Part shown: positions 1 to 5,776 of the stretch, piece by piece
Layout of the letters: each line of letters begins with the position of its first letter
Numbering within the stretch: the first letter of the stretch is position 1
From: Desulfobacteraceae bacterium
GTDB lineage: Bacteria; Desulfobacterota; Desulfobacteria; Desulfobacterales; ETH-SRB1
Reading direction: 5' to 3'
Assembly: GCA_013202725.1 (NCBI GenBank)
Contig: JABMRH010000174.1
Location: forward strand, 1 to 6,193
Length of the DNA: 6,193 nt
Notes under the pieces: model-generated
What the model was told of the DNA's origin: nothing
The model's input: the letters and a program-made list of their open reading frames with translations, nothing else
Databases searched by the model: none
Made by a program: the position numbers and the translations under genes

Positions 1-15
1 AAGATTTACAGCGAA

Positions 16-36
16 CCAGTCAGTACACCTGACTGG
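16..36. repeat. Perfect 8-bp hairpin
   Basis: CCAGTCAG (16-23) and CTGACTGG (29-36) are exact reverse complements around a 5-base loop. No T-run follows on either strand, so this is not a typical intrinsic terminator. It could be the tip of an older attC-like hairpin whose left part lies before the window, or an unrelated structure. The repeat is seen directly; any role is a guess. Confidence 0.6.
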
Positions 37-72
37 AAAAGCCGGGGCATTTTCGCATTAACGTTACTTTGA

Positions 73-134
73 GTAAAACATCGCATCTGCCTATTCAATC
101 GTTGTTTTTCCGGCAGGTGACTTTTACGTTATAT
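73..134 (+). other. Putative attC-like recombination site (left cassette boundary)
   Basis: An imperfect inverted repeat is visible. GTAAAA (73-78) pairs with TTTTAC (122-127), and CATCTGCC (84-91) pairs with GGCAGGTG (112-119) with one G-T wobble. The arms are separated by a small asymmetric internal loop and closed by a 20-base loop. Immediately after the outer arm comes GTTATAT (128-134), which fits the GTTRRRY core that tyrosine integron integrases cut after the G. The first cassette gene starts 20 bases later. An imperfect two-part stem with unpaired bases is typical of attC sites. However, the box that should pair with GTTATAT is not clear: candidates are CATTAAC at 56-62 and GTAAAAC at 73-79. 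The call is therefore tentative. Confidence 0.4.
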
Positions 135-154
135 GAAAAGAAGAAAGGGGAGAA

Positions 155-592
155 ATGGGGCTATTTAATAAACTTTTTAAAAGTTCTGGTGAGGGCTTAA
201 TTGAGGCGTATTTGGAAACATACAAGAAAATGAAAAATACACCCCTATATCAGGTAGCAGCCGAAGGTTTTGCTGAAGAAACTAAGATGCCGAAAGAATT
301 TCATTATGTGAATACAGCAATTGCAGCAAGAAGATATACTTGGGAAAAAGAGGTAGTGTTAAGTAGTTTTTTGGTTGAAGTAAAAAAATATATTGACCGG
401 AACAACTACATTTCAGAAAGGCAAATGCTCATTTGCTTATTAACTATGGCTCATCAAGCGGAAGAGGATAACATCAACCCAAGATTTGAATCAATTGCTA
501 ATGAATATATTACCAAATATTTTGATCAACATGAACTATCAGCCAGGTTAGATGTTCAGAATTTAAAAGAAGTACTAAATGGAATACCATGA
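155..592 (+). CDS. Hypothetical soluble helical protein, 145 aa
   Basis: I do not recognise the family. The protein is 145 residues, charged, and looks almost entirely alpha-helical. The N-terminus (MGLFNKLFKSS) is a short amphipathic stretch that could touch a membrane, but there is no signal peptide and no membrane span. The middle (about residues 55-105) has alternating hydrophobic and charged residues consistent with a small helical bundle. No catalytic or metal-binding motif is evident. The start at 155 is supported by a purine-rich ribosome binding site (AGGGGAG, 146-152) just upstream, itself only 12 bases after the putative recombination core GTTATAT. The gene is clearly more A/T-rich than leuS downstream. 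Its end overlaps the start of the following membrane-protein gene by 14 bases, which suggests translational coupling. It is the first gene of the putative cassette. Confidence 0.75.
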   Translation: MGLFNKLFKSSGEGLIEAYLETYKKMKNTPLYQVAAEGFAEETKMPKEFHYVNTAIAARRYTWEKEVVLSSFLVEVKKYIDRNNYISERQMLICLLTMAHQAEEDNINPRFESIANEYITKYFDQHELSARLDVQNLKEVLNGIP

Positions 593-896
593 AAAACATA
601 ATATTTGTGGAACGCTCAAGGCTAAAAAAATGACTGTTGGTATCATTATTTTCTTGATAGCTTCAATAATACGAGGATGGGGAATTTTAAACCATAGGCG
701 AGGACCAATGGAGGCCGCGGTTATAGCATCAGGCCCTGTTCTGGCAATTTTATCAATCATTTCGATCGCCATGGGATTGATTGGTGCTTTTTTAATTGGA
801 GCCGATACATCCTTTTGGGTAGGTATAATCGCATTTGTAGCATTCTGGTTCTTGTCAGGGATATGGGCACCCATTTTAACGGCTTTTGGTCTATAA
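579..896 (+). CDS. Hypothetical small membrane protein, up to 105 aa
   Basis: I do not recognise the family. About three hydrophobic stretches are visible: residues 19-33 (beginning TVGIIIFLIASII), 44-70 (AAVIASGPVLAILSIISIAMGLIGAFL) and 76-103 (SFWVGIIAFVAFWFLSGIWAPILTAFGL). They are joined by short loops, the first containing a basic HRRG. This indicates a small inner-membrane protein. The start is uncertain. ATG at 579 overlaps the preceding gene by 14 bases and has only a weak AGAAG in front. ATG at 630 gives an 88-residue protein beginning right at the first membrane segment and has AAGG 8 bases upstream. The longer form adds a polar, His- and Cys-containing N-terminus. The stop is followed 11 bases later by the next gene's TTG start. 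Confidence 0.7.
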   Translation: MEYHEKHNICGTLKAKKMTVGIIIFLIASIIRGWGILNHRRGPMEAAVIASGPVLAILSIISIAMGLIGAFLIGADTSFWVGIIAFVAFWFLSGIWAPILTAFGL

Positions 897-907
897 AGGA
901 AAAAAAA

Positions 908-1111
908 TTGATAAATCTTGGAATCTTTAAATCTAAAGCAGGAAAAAGCTATGACTGCCATTTCATACCAGATGAAAAAATTGTCCAGGCAGTAGGCCCT
1001 TTACCTAAACGTGTGGGATCACGGGGAGTTGTTTTTGAAACACGAGCCGAGTCTGAACAAGAAGGTCGCGACAAAATTTCTGCCGCAATTGAATCAGGTG
1101 AACTGAAATAA
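908..1111 (+). CDS. Hypothetical small protein, 67 aa, TTG start
   Basis: I do not recognise the family. I place the start at TTG 908 because AAAGGA (895-900) lies 7 bases upstream. The in-frame ATG at 815 would put 93 bases inside the membrane-protein gene with no ribosome binding site. The 67-residue product (MINLGIFKSKAGKSYDCHFIPDEKIVQ...) is soluble. Its first half alternates hydrophobic and polar residues, suggesting beta strands. Its C-terminal third (ETRAESEQEGRDKISAAIESGEL) is a charged amphipathic helix. There is one Cys and no catalytic motif. The gene lies directly behind the membrane-protein gene and probably shares its mRNA. Its stop is six bases before the putative attC left box, the usual position of the last gene of a cassette. 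Confidence 0.6.
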   Translation: MINLGIFKSKAGKSYDCHFIPDEKIVQAVGPLPKRVGSRGVVFETRAESEQEGRDKISAAIESGELK

Positions 1112-1116
1112 TTTTC

Positions 1117-1144
1117 ATATAACAACCGCATTAACTCGGACTGG
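1117..1144 (+). other. Putative truncated attC site (left half only)
   Basis: ATATAAC (1117-1123) followed by a CGCATTAACTCGGACTGG block (1127-1144) has the order and spacing of the left core box and left inner box of integron attC sites. Many attC sites begin with a similar TAACAA, then a GCxTxAA, then a GGAC pattern; that comparison is from memory. The matching right half should repeat this in reverse and end in GTTRRRY, but it is not found before the nuclease start at 1172 or just after it. The site is therefore a half-site or a chance resemblance. Confidence 0.4.
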
Positions 1145-1171
1145 ATGGATAAGTGTCTGTTTAAAAGGCAT

Positions 1172-2467
1172 ATGAAAACGATAATTGTATCAATTTTACT
1201 TGTTTTGCTGTGTTGCATTACGTCAATAGAAGCAAAAACCTTTAAAGTCGCAAGCTATAACCTGGAAAACCTTTTTGACCTTACCCGGGATGGAACGGAA
1301 TACCCGGAGTATATTCCGAATACCGGCCATGGCTGGACTAAGGATATTGCAAATATTAAATACACCAATATTGCCGGAGTGATAAAGGACATGGGCGGTG
1401 ATGTTGTTGCTTTGCAGGAAGTCGAGTCGAAAAAAGCCCTTATTAGATTACGTGACAGGCTGAAAGACCTTGGTGTAGATTACCCTTATCTTGAAATTGC
1501 TGACTCCAGGGCCACACCGGTAAAGTGCGCTGTTCTGTCTAAGTTCCCAATTGTTGAGAAAGAAGAAATACCGATTGACAATAAAGTTACCAGAAATATT
1601 CTTAAAATAACTCTTGATATCGATGGTAATCGTATCATCCTGTTTATCAATCACTGGAAATCGAAACAAGGTCCTGAAAGCATGAGAATAGCTTACGCCA
1701 AAGCGCTCAGGAGAGAAATCGACAAGTTAAAAGAGGATGTTGATTTTATATTGATAGGTGATTTTAATTCAAACTACAATGAATACAAAACCTTTCGAAA
1801 TTCCGGCGGATTAAACGATACCGGCGGTATTACAGGAATCAATCATATCTTAAGGACTATCAAAGATTCTGGCAAAGATTCTGAAATGGTCAATGAAAAG
1901 ATACTGACAAAGCAGGCCGCGAACGAGTATCTGTATAATTTATGGCTTGAAGTCAGTAAAATTAGACGTTGGTCTTACAATTTTTTCGGGAAGAAGGGCA
2001 GCCCGGATAATATTATCATATCCAAAGGACTTTATGATGATAAGGGAATTTCCTATAGCGATAATTCGTTTAATAAGTTCCAACCGGACTACTTGTTCAA
2101 GAGAAAGGCCATCTATCGCTGGCAAATGGCCCAAAAAGGCATGGGCAGGCACCTGGGCGAGGGGTACTCGGATCACCTGCCGGTTTTCGCGTATTTTTCC
2201 ACTGAACCGTTCTGTTTTAAAAACAACGATGCTGTTGCCAATGATATAGTTACCTTAAGGTTGAAAAAAGCCAAATCTCCACAAGGCTTGCTTGACCTGA
2301 ATACCGCCGGCAAAGAAGAACTTATGTCTATCAGTGGAATCGGTCCTGTTCTTTCAGCGAGAATTATATCCGGACGTCCTTATAGAAGCGTTGATGATTT
2401 GCTCAAAGTGAAGGGGATCGGCACAAAAAGACTTAAAAAGTTTCGCACTTATTTTTTAGTCAGGTGA
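1172..2467 (+). CDS. Secreted EEP-family nuclease with C-terminal helix-hairpin-helix domain
   Basis: This is a predicted exported metal-dependent nuclease of the endonuclease/exonuclease/phosphatase (DNase I-like) fold. From the ATG at 1172 it is 431 residues. A signal peptide covers about residues 1-21 (hydrophobic IIVSILLVLLCCITSI, likely cleavage after SIEA). The EEP domain runs from about 24 to 342. The expected active-site motifs are SYNLENLF (N30), LQEVE (E83), NHW (H161), GDFN (D197, N199), SPDN (D279, N280) and the terminal SDHLP (D334, H335), so all key residues are present. Residues about 373-428 (beginning LLDLNTAGKEEL, with GIG at 389-391 and 415-417) form a ComEA-like double helix-hairpin-helix that binds DNA backbone. 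ATG 1172 is preferred over the in-frame ATG 1145 because it begins the signal peptide cleanly and has AAAAGG (1163-1168) upstream, though spacing is short. It probably degrades DNA in the periplasm or outside the cell; the exact substrate cannot be read. It lies directly behind the putative cassette remnant. Confidence 0.85.
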   Translation: MKTIIVSILLVLLCCITSIEAKTFKVASYNLENLFDLTRDGTEYPEYIPNTGHGWTKDIANIKYTNIAGVIKDMGGDVVALQEVESKKALIRLRDRLKDLGVDYPYLEIADSRATPVKCAVLSKFPIVEKEEIPIDNKVTRNILKITLDIDGNRIILFINHWKSKQGPESMRIAYAKALRREIDKLKEDVDFILIGDFNSNYNEYKTFRNSGGLNDTGGITGINHILRTIKDSGKDSEMVNEKILTKQAANEYLYNLWLEVSKIRRWSYNFFGKKGSPDNIIISKGLYDDKGISYSDNSFNKFQPDYLFKRKAIYRWQMAQKGMGRHLGEGYSDHLPVFAYFSTEPFCFKNNDAVANDIVTLRLKKAKSPQGLLDLNTAGKEELMSISGIGPVLSARIISGRPYRSVDDLLKVKGIGTKRLKKFRTYFLVR

Positions 2468-2470
2468 AGG

Positions 2471-2506
2471 AGGGGAAGCCCCGCCTTTTGAGACGGGGAG
2501 TTTCAC
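2471..2506 (+). repeat. IS200/IS605-like right-end hairpin (possible relic)
   Basis: The stem is CCCCG (2479-2483) with CGGGG (2494-2498). It is preceded by GGGGAAG and followed by AGTTTCAC (2499-2506). The arrangement GGAAGCCCC, small palindrome, GGGGAGTTTCAC resembles the right ends of many IS200/IS605 (tnpB-carrying) elements as I recall them. No tnpA or tnpB is present, so it would be a solo end or a non-autonomous remnant. The alternative is a transcription terminator for the nuclease gene, 11 bases after its stop, but no T-run follows. Confidence 0.4.
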
Positions 2507-2514
2507 TCTTAATG

Positions 2515-2543
2515 TTGATTGCAACTCTTGCTATTAATAAGAT
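2515..2543 (+). promoter_or_regulatory. Candidate promoter for leuS-lptE
   Basis: TTGATT (2515-2520) and TAAGAT (2538-2543) each match the sigma-70 consensus at four of six positions and are separated by 17 bases. The region is A/T-rich and lies about 90 bases before the leuS start. TATAAC at 2554-2559 is another possible -10 without a good partner. A promoter is expected somewhere in this gap, but this choice is weak. Confidence 0.25.
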
Positions 2544-2581
2544 ATTATGACATTATAACATGGTTTTGGTTGTTCACTCTT

Positions 2582-2601
2582 CTTGAACCGGCTTGAACCG
2601 G
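2582..2601. repeat. Tandem 10-bp repeat
   Basis: CTTGAACCGG occurs twice head to tail (2582-2591 and 2592-2601), followed by CTTT, which begins a third copy. It sits 33 bases before the leuS start, within the probable leader of the mRNA. Function is unknown; it could be replication slippage or an operator-like site. Confidence 0.7.
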
Positions 2602-2633
2602 CTTTATTGATAGATAGATGTATTGTATAGGTA

Positions 2634-5237
2634 ATGGATAAGAAATACGATCCAAAAACAGTTGAATCAAAGTGGCAATCCTATTGGGATGAGAAAGGGT
2701 TGTTTAAGTGTAAAGAGAATCCTGACAGGGAAAAGTATTATCTTCTTGAGATGTTTCCATATCCTTCAGGCAAGATACACATGGGGCATGTCAGAAACTA
2801 CACCATAGGGGATGTAGTCGCAAGGTATAAAAGAATGCAGGGGTTTAATGTTCTGCATCCAATGGGATGGGATGCTTTTGGAATGCCTGCGGAAAACGCT
2901 GCCATTGCAAACAATACCCATCCGGCCGGATGGACATACGATAATGTCGATTCCATGCGATCTCAGCTAAAGCGCATAGGTTTCAGCTATGACTGGGACA
3001 GGGAAATAGCCACCTGCAAGCCCGAATATTACAGGTGGGAACAGTGGCTGTTTTTAAAGATGTATGAAAAGGGGATGGCATATAGAAAGGAGTCCTTTGT
3101 AAACTGGTGTAATACATGCCGGACAGTTCTTGCCAACGAACAGGTAGAGGCCGGTATGTGCTGGAGGTGCGGAAAACCGGTTCGCCAGAAAAGGCTATGG
3201 CAGTGGTTTTTCCGTATAACCGATTATGCGGAAGATTTGCTTGCCTATTGCGACAGGCTTCCCGGCTGGCCTGACAAGGTCATCACCATGCAGAAAAACT
3301 GGATAGGCAAGAGCATAGGCGCTCAGATAAGGTTCCCGATTGAAAATGCCGAAGATAATTCAGACAAGGTTATACCTGTATTTACAACCCGTCAGGATAC
3401 GGTTTTCGGGGCAACTTTCATGTGCCTTGCCCCTGAGCATCCGCTTGTGTCCGAGCTTTCAGAAGGCACCGGCCAGGAAGATAAGGTTAGAGAATTTGTG
3501 GAACGGATGTCAATGCAGGATAGATCCGACAGGGCTGTTGAAAGTTATGAAAAGGAAGGTGTGTTTACAGGCTCATATTGCATAAATCCGTTGAGCGGCA
3601 GGCGCATGCCGATATATACAGCTAATTTTGCTCTCATGGAATATGGCACAGGCGCTGTCATGTCGGTGCCCGCACACGACCAGCGTGATTTTGAATTTGC
3701 CAAAAAATACGGGCTTGACATTATCGTTGTTGTAAAGCCTTTTGATAAAGACCTTGATGCAGACTCCATGGCCGAAGCATATACAGGCGAAGGGGTTATG
3801 GTCAATTCAGGCCGGTTTGACGGCATGGATAATAAAAAGGCTCTTGATGAAATCGCCTCTTTTCTTGATAAAAAGGGGTTTGGAGAAAAAACAGTCAACT
3901 TCAGGTTGAGGGATTGGGGTATTTCCAGGCAGCGTTACTGGGGAGCTCCCATCCCCATAGTTTACTGCAAGAAATGCGGAGTTGTTCCTGTTCCGGAAGA
4001 GGATCTTCCGGTTGTATTGCCCGAAGACGTCGATCTGTTGCCCGGGGGAAAGTCTCCGCTTGCAGGTCTCGATTATTTCGCAAGAACTAAGTGTCCAAAA
4101 TGCGGCAGTCCTGACGCAAGAAGAGAAACCGATACAATGGATACGTTTGTTGAATCCTCCTGGTATTTTGAAAGATTCTGCAGCGCAAATTACAATGGCG
4201 GCATGTTTGATACAAAGCCCGTTGATTACTGGATGCCTGTTGATCAATATATCGGCGGTGTCGAGCATGCTATTTTGCATCTTCTTTATTCAAGGTATTT
4301 TACGCGTGTGCTTAAAAATCTGGGGCTTGTCAAATACAAGGAGCCTTTTACCAGACTGCTGACACAGGGTATGGTCTGCAAGGAAACTGCTTCGTGCCCT
4401 GAGCATGGATTTCTTTTGCCTGAAGAGGTTCAGGAAAGCAGCGGAGACAGCTTTTGTAAAAAATGCGGCAAGAAGGTCGTAATCGGCCGTGTTGAAAAGA
4501 TGTCCAAATCAAAAAAAAATGTGATAGATCCGAATATTATGATTGATAAGTACGGCGCTGATGTTACGCGGCTCTTTTGTCTTTTTGCGGCTCCGCCTGA
4601 GAGGGACCTTGAATGGAGCGACCAGGGGGTTGAGGGCGCATATCGCTTTCTGAATCGTATATGGAACCTTGCGGCAGGCTGGATAGATTTGATAAAAGGG
4701 GCAACCCCTTTTAACGGCAGTTCTGACGAGATGGACGAGAGTATACGGGTTTTATATAAAAAAGCTCATCAAACCATAAAAAAAGTTACCGGCGATATAG
4801 AAGACAGGTTCCATTTCAATACAGCAATCAGCGCTGTAATGGAGCTTGTCAATACCATGTACGCCATAGATTCGGTGGGAAAAAGCTCTGAAGCGATCAG
4901 GGTAATGAGATTTTCCATGGAATCGGTTATACTTCTTTTGTCACCCATAGTTCCACATTTTACTGAAGAACTCTGGGGCGCCCTGGGGCATAAATCCAGT
5001 GTTCTTTTGGAATCATGGCCATCATACAGGGAAGATGCTCTTGTGCGAGACATTCTTGAAATAGTAGTGCAGGTAAACGGTAAACTTCGCAGCCGATTCA
5101 GCGTAAGCGCCGATGCGGATGATGCTGTCATAAAAGAGATGGCCCTTTCAGATGAACGCGTAAGGAAATTCATAAATGATAAACCCATAAAAAAGGTTAT
5201 TGTTGTTAAGAAGAAGCTGGTAAGTATTGTAGTATAG
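2634..5237 (+). CDS. leuS: Leucyl-tRNA synthetase
   Basis: This class Ia synthetase charges tRNA-Leu with leucine in the cytoplasm. The 867-residue length fits the bacterial family. Visible in order: the HIGH motif as HMGH (49-52); a four-Cys zinc knuckle (C159, C162, C176, C179); the CP1 editing domain with its Thr-rich TTRQDT (251-256) and SVPAHDQRD (344-352, D349 being the likely editing Asp); RDWGISRQRYWG (426-437); a second Cys cluster (C445, C448, C487, C490); GGVEHA (541-546); and KMSKS (622-626). The anticodon-binding helical domain follows, then the C-terminal tRNA-binding domain with VNGK (814-817). Just before KMSKS, where E. coli has its leucine-specific insert, there is a short Cys/His-rich segment (C582, C588, H591, C608, C611). 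The start ATG at 2634 fits the family N-terminus (DPKTVESKWQSYW), but the ribosome binding site is weak: AGG lies only two bases upstream. lptE follows after 20 bases, so the two are probably an operon. Confidence 0.98.
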   Translation: MDKKYDPKTVESKWQSYWDEKGLFKCKENPDREKYYLLEMFPYPSGKIHMGHVRNYTIGDVVARYKRMQGFNVLHPMGWDAFGMPAENAAIANNTHPAGWTYDNVDSMRSQLKRIGFSYDWDREIATCKPEYYRWEQWLFLKMYEKGMAYRKESFVNWCNTCRTVLANEQVEAGMCWRCGKPVRQKRLWQWFFRITDYAEDLLAYCDRLPGWPDKVITMQKNWIGKSIGAQIRFPIENAEDNSDKVIPVFTTRQDTVFGATFMCLAPEHPLVSELSEGTGQEDKVREFVERMSMQDRSDRAVESYEKEGVFTGSYCINPLSGRRMPIYTANFALMEYGTGAVMSVPAHDQRDFEFAKKYGLDIIVVVKPFDKDLDADSMAEAYTGEGVMVNSGRFDGMDNKKALDEIASFLDKKGFGEKTVNFRLRDWGISRQRYWGAPIPIVYCKKCGVVPVPEEDLPVVLPEDVDLLPGGKSPLAGLDYFARTKCPKCGSPDARRETDTMDTFVESSWYFERFCSANYNGGMFDTKPVDYWMPVDQYIGGVEHAILHLLYSRYFTRVLKNLGLVKYKEPFTRLLTQGMVCKETASCPEHGFLLPEEVQESSGDSFCKKCGKKVVIGRVEKMSKSKKNVIDPNIMIDKYGADVTRLFCLFAAPPERDLEWSDQGVEGAYRFLNRIWNLAAGWIDLIKGATPFNGSSDEMDESIRVLYKKAHQTIKKVTGDIEDRFHFNTAISAVMELVNTMYAIDSVGKSSEAIRVMRFSMESVILLLSPIVPHFTEELWGALGHKSSVLLESWPSYREDALVRDILEIVVQVNGKLRSRFSVSADADDAVIKEMALSDERVRKFINDKPIKKVIVVKKKLVSIVV

Positions 5238-5257
5238 AAAGGCTTTGAAGGAGGAAA

Positions 5258-5776
5258 ATGTTTTTCAAAGGAAAAATAATTTGGACTGTCTTTGCAATAT
5301 TGTGTTTTTTGGCTTTTTTATCAGCATGCGGCTACAGGTTTGCGGGAGGCGGAACTCTTCCGTCAGGTATAAATAGTGTTTGCGTAACAATTCTTGAAAA
5401 CCGCACCTCTGAAATCGGAATTGAAAATACATTTACAAGTGATCTTATCTATGAATTTACGAGAAAGGGCAAAATCGCAAGCATGGACAAGGCAGATGCT
5501 CTCCTTTCCGGTGTTGTTAAATCAATGAGTATTGAGACGATATCACACAGAGGAGCTCAAACCTCCCTTGAAAGACGGGTAACATTTACACTTGATTTGA
5601 AATTAACAGATAAGGACGGCAGGATACTTTGGTCAACAAAAGGTATTTCCGGCAACGAGGCCTATGTTGTGGTCTCTGACAAGCTATTAACAGAGCAAAA
5701 ACGACATGATGCAATTTCAACCCTTTCAACAAGGCTTGCAGAAAAGGTTTATAATAGTCTGACAGAGGATTTTTAG
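5258..5776 (+). CDS. lptE: LPS-assembly lipoprotein LptE
   Basis: LptE is an outer-membrane lipoprotein that sits inside the LptD barrel and helps insert lipopolysaccharide into the outer leaflet. The 172-residue product has a type II signal: a hydrophobic segment at about residues 7-20, then the lipobox LSAC (21-24) with the lipidated Cys at 24. The mature protein begins CGYRFAGGGTLPSGINSVCV, typical of the LptE/RlpB family. The rest alternates strands and helices (NRTSEIGIENTFTSDLIYEF, then RRVTFTLDLKLTDKDGRILW), matching the LptE fold, and family length is usual. A strong ribosome binding site AAGGAGG (5248-5254) precedes the ATG. The leuS-lptE pair is also found in E. coli (leuS-rlpB), which supports the call; holA, the next gene there, is not next here. 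The stop codon overlaps that of rpsT on the other strand. Confidence 0.9.
   Translation: MFFKGKIIWTVFAILCFLAFLSACGYRFAGGGTLPSGINSVCVTILENRTSEIGIENTFTSDLIYEFTRKGKIASMDKADALLSGVVKSMSIETISHRGAQTSLERRVTFTLDLKLTDKDGRILWSTKGISGNEAYVVVSDKLLTEQKRHDAISTLSTRLAEKVYNSLTEDF

Larger units (their letters stand above)
129..1144 (+). mobile_element. Putative integron-type gene cassette, right end truncated
   Basis: About 1 kb of compact, A/T-rich sequence carries three same-strand genes of unknown function and almost no spacer. It is preceded by GTTATAT (128-134). Six bases after the last stop codon it is followed by ATATAAC (1117-1123), the exact reverse complement expected if both belong to one cassette, since a circular cassette's own start supplies the partner of its attC left box. 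Short unknown genes closed by attC right after the stop codon are characteristic of integron cassettes. Three genes in one cassette is more than usual. No integrase gene or attI is in the window, and the right half of the downstream attC is missing, so this would be an integrase-less relic. The boundaries are inferred. Confidence 0.45.

Noticed and set aside
815..907. ATG at 815 as start of the 67-residue protein gene
   Set aside because: It would overlap the membrane-protein gene by 82 bases with no ribosome binding site, while TTG 908 has AAAGGA at the right distance.
575..961. 128-residue open frame on the minus strand
   Set aside because: It lies opposite the membrane-protein gene and mirrors its codon pattern; there is no ribosome binding site and the product is not a plausible protein.
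1145..1171. ATG at 1145 as start of the nuclease
   Set aside because: It adds nine residues before a clean signal peptide and lacks a good ribosome binding site. It cannot be fully excluded because the site before 1172 is close to the ATG.
1117..1200. A complete attC site after the third small gene
   Set aside because: No right half with an inner box and a GTTRRRY core could be found; GTTTAAA at 1160-1166 does not fit the core.
1205..1220. Lipobox in the nuclease leader (LLCC)
   Set aside because: The residues before the Cys do not fit the small-residue lipobox, and a normal cleavage site follows at SIEA.
3545..4362. Several open frames inside leuS on both strands
   Set aside because: They are shadows of leuS, which has all synthetase motifs in one uninterrupted frame.
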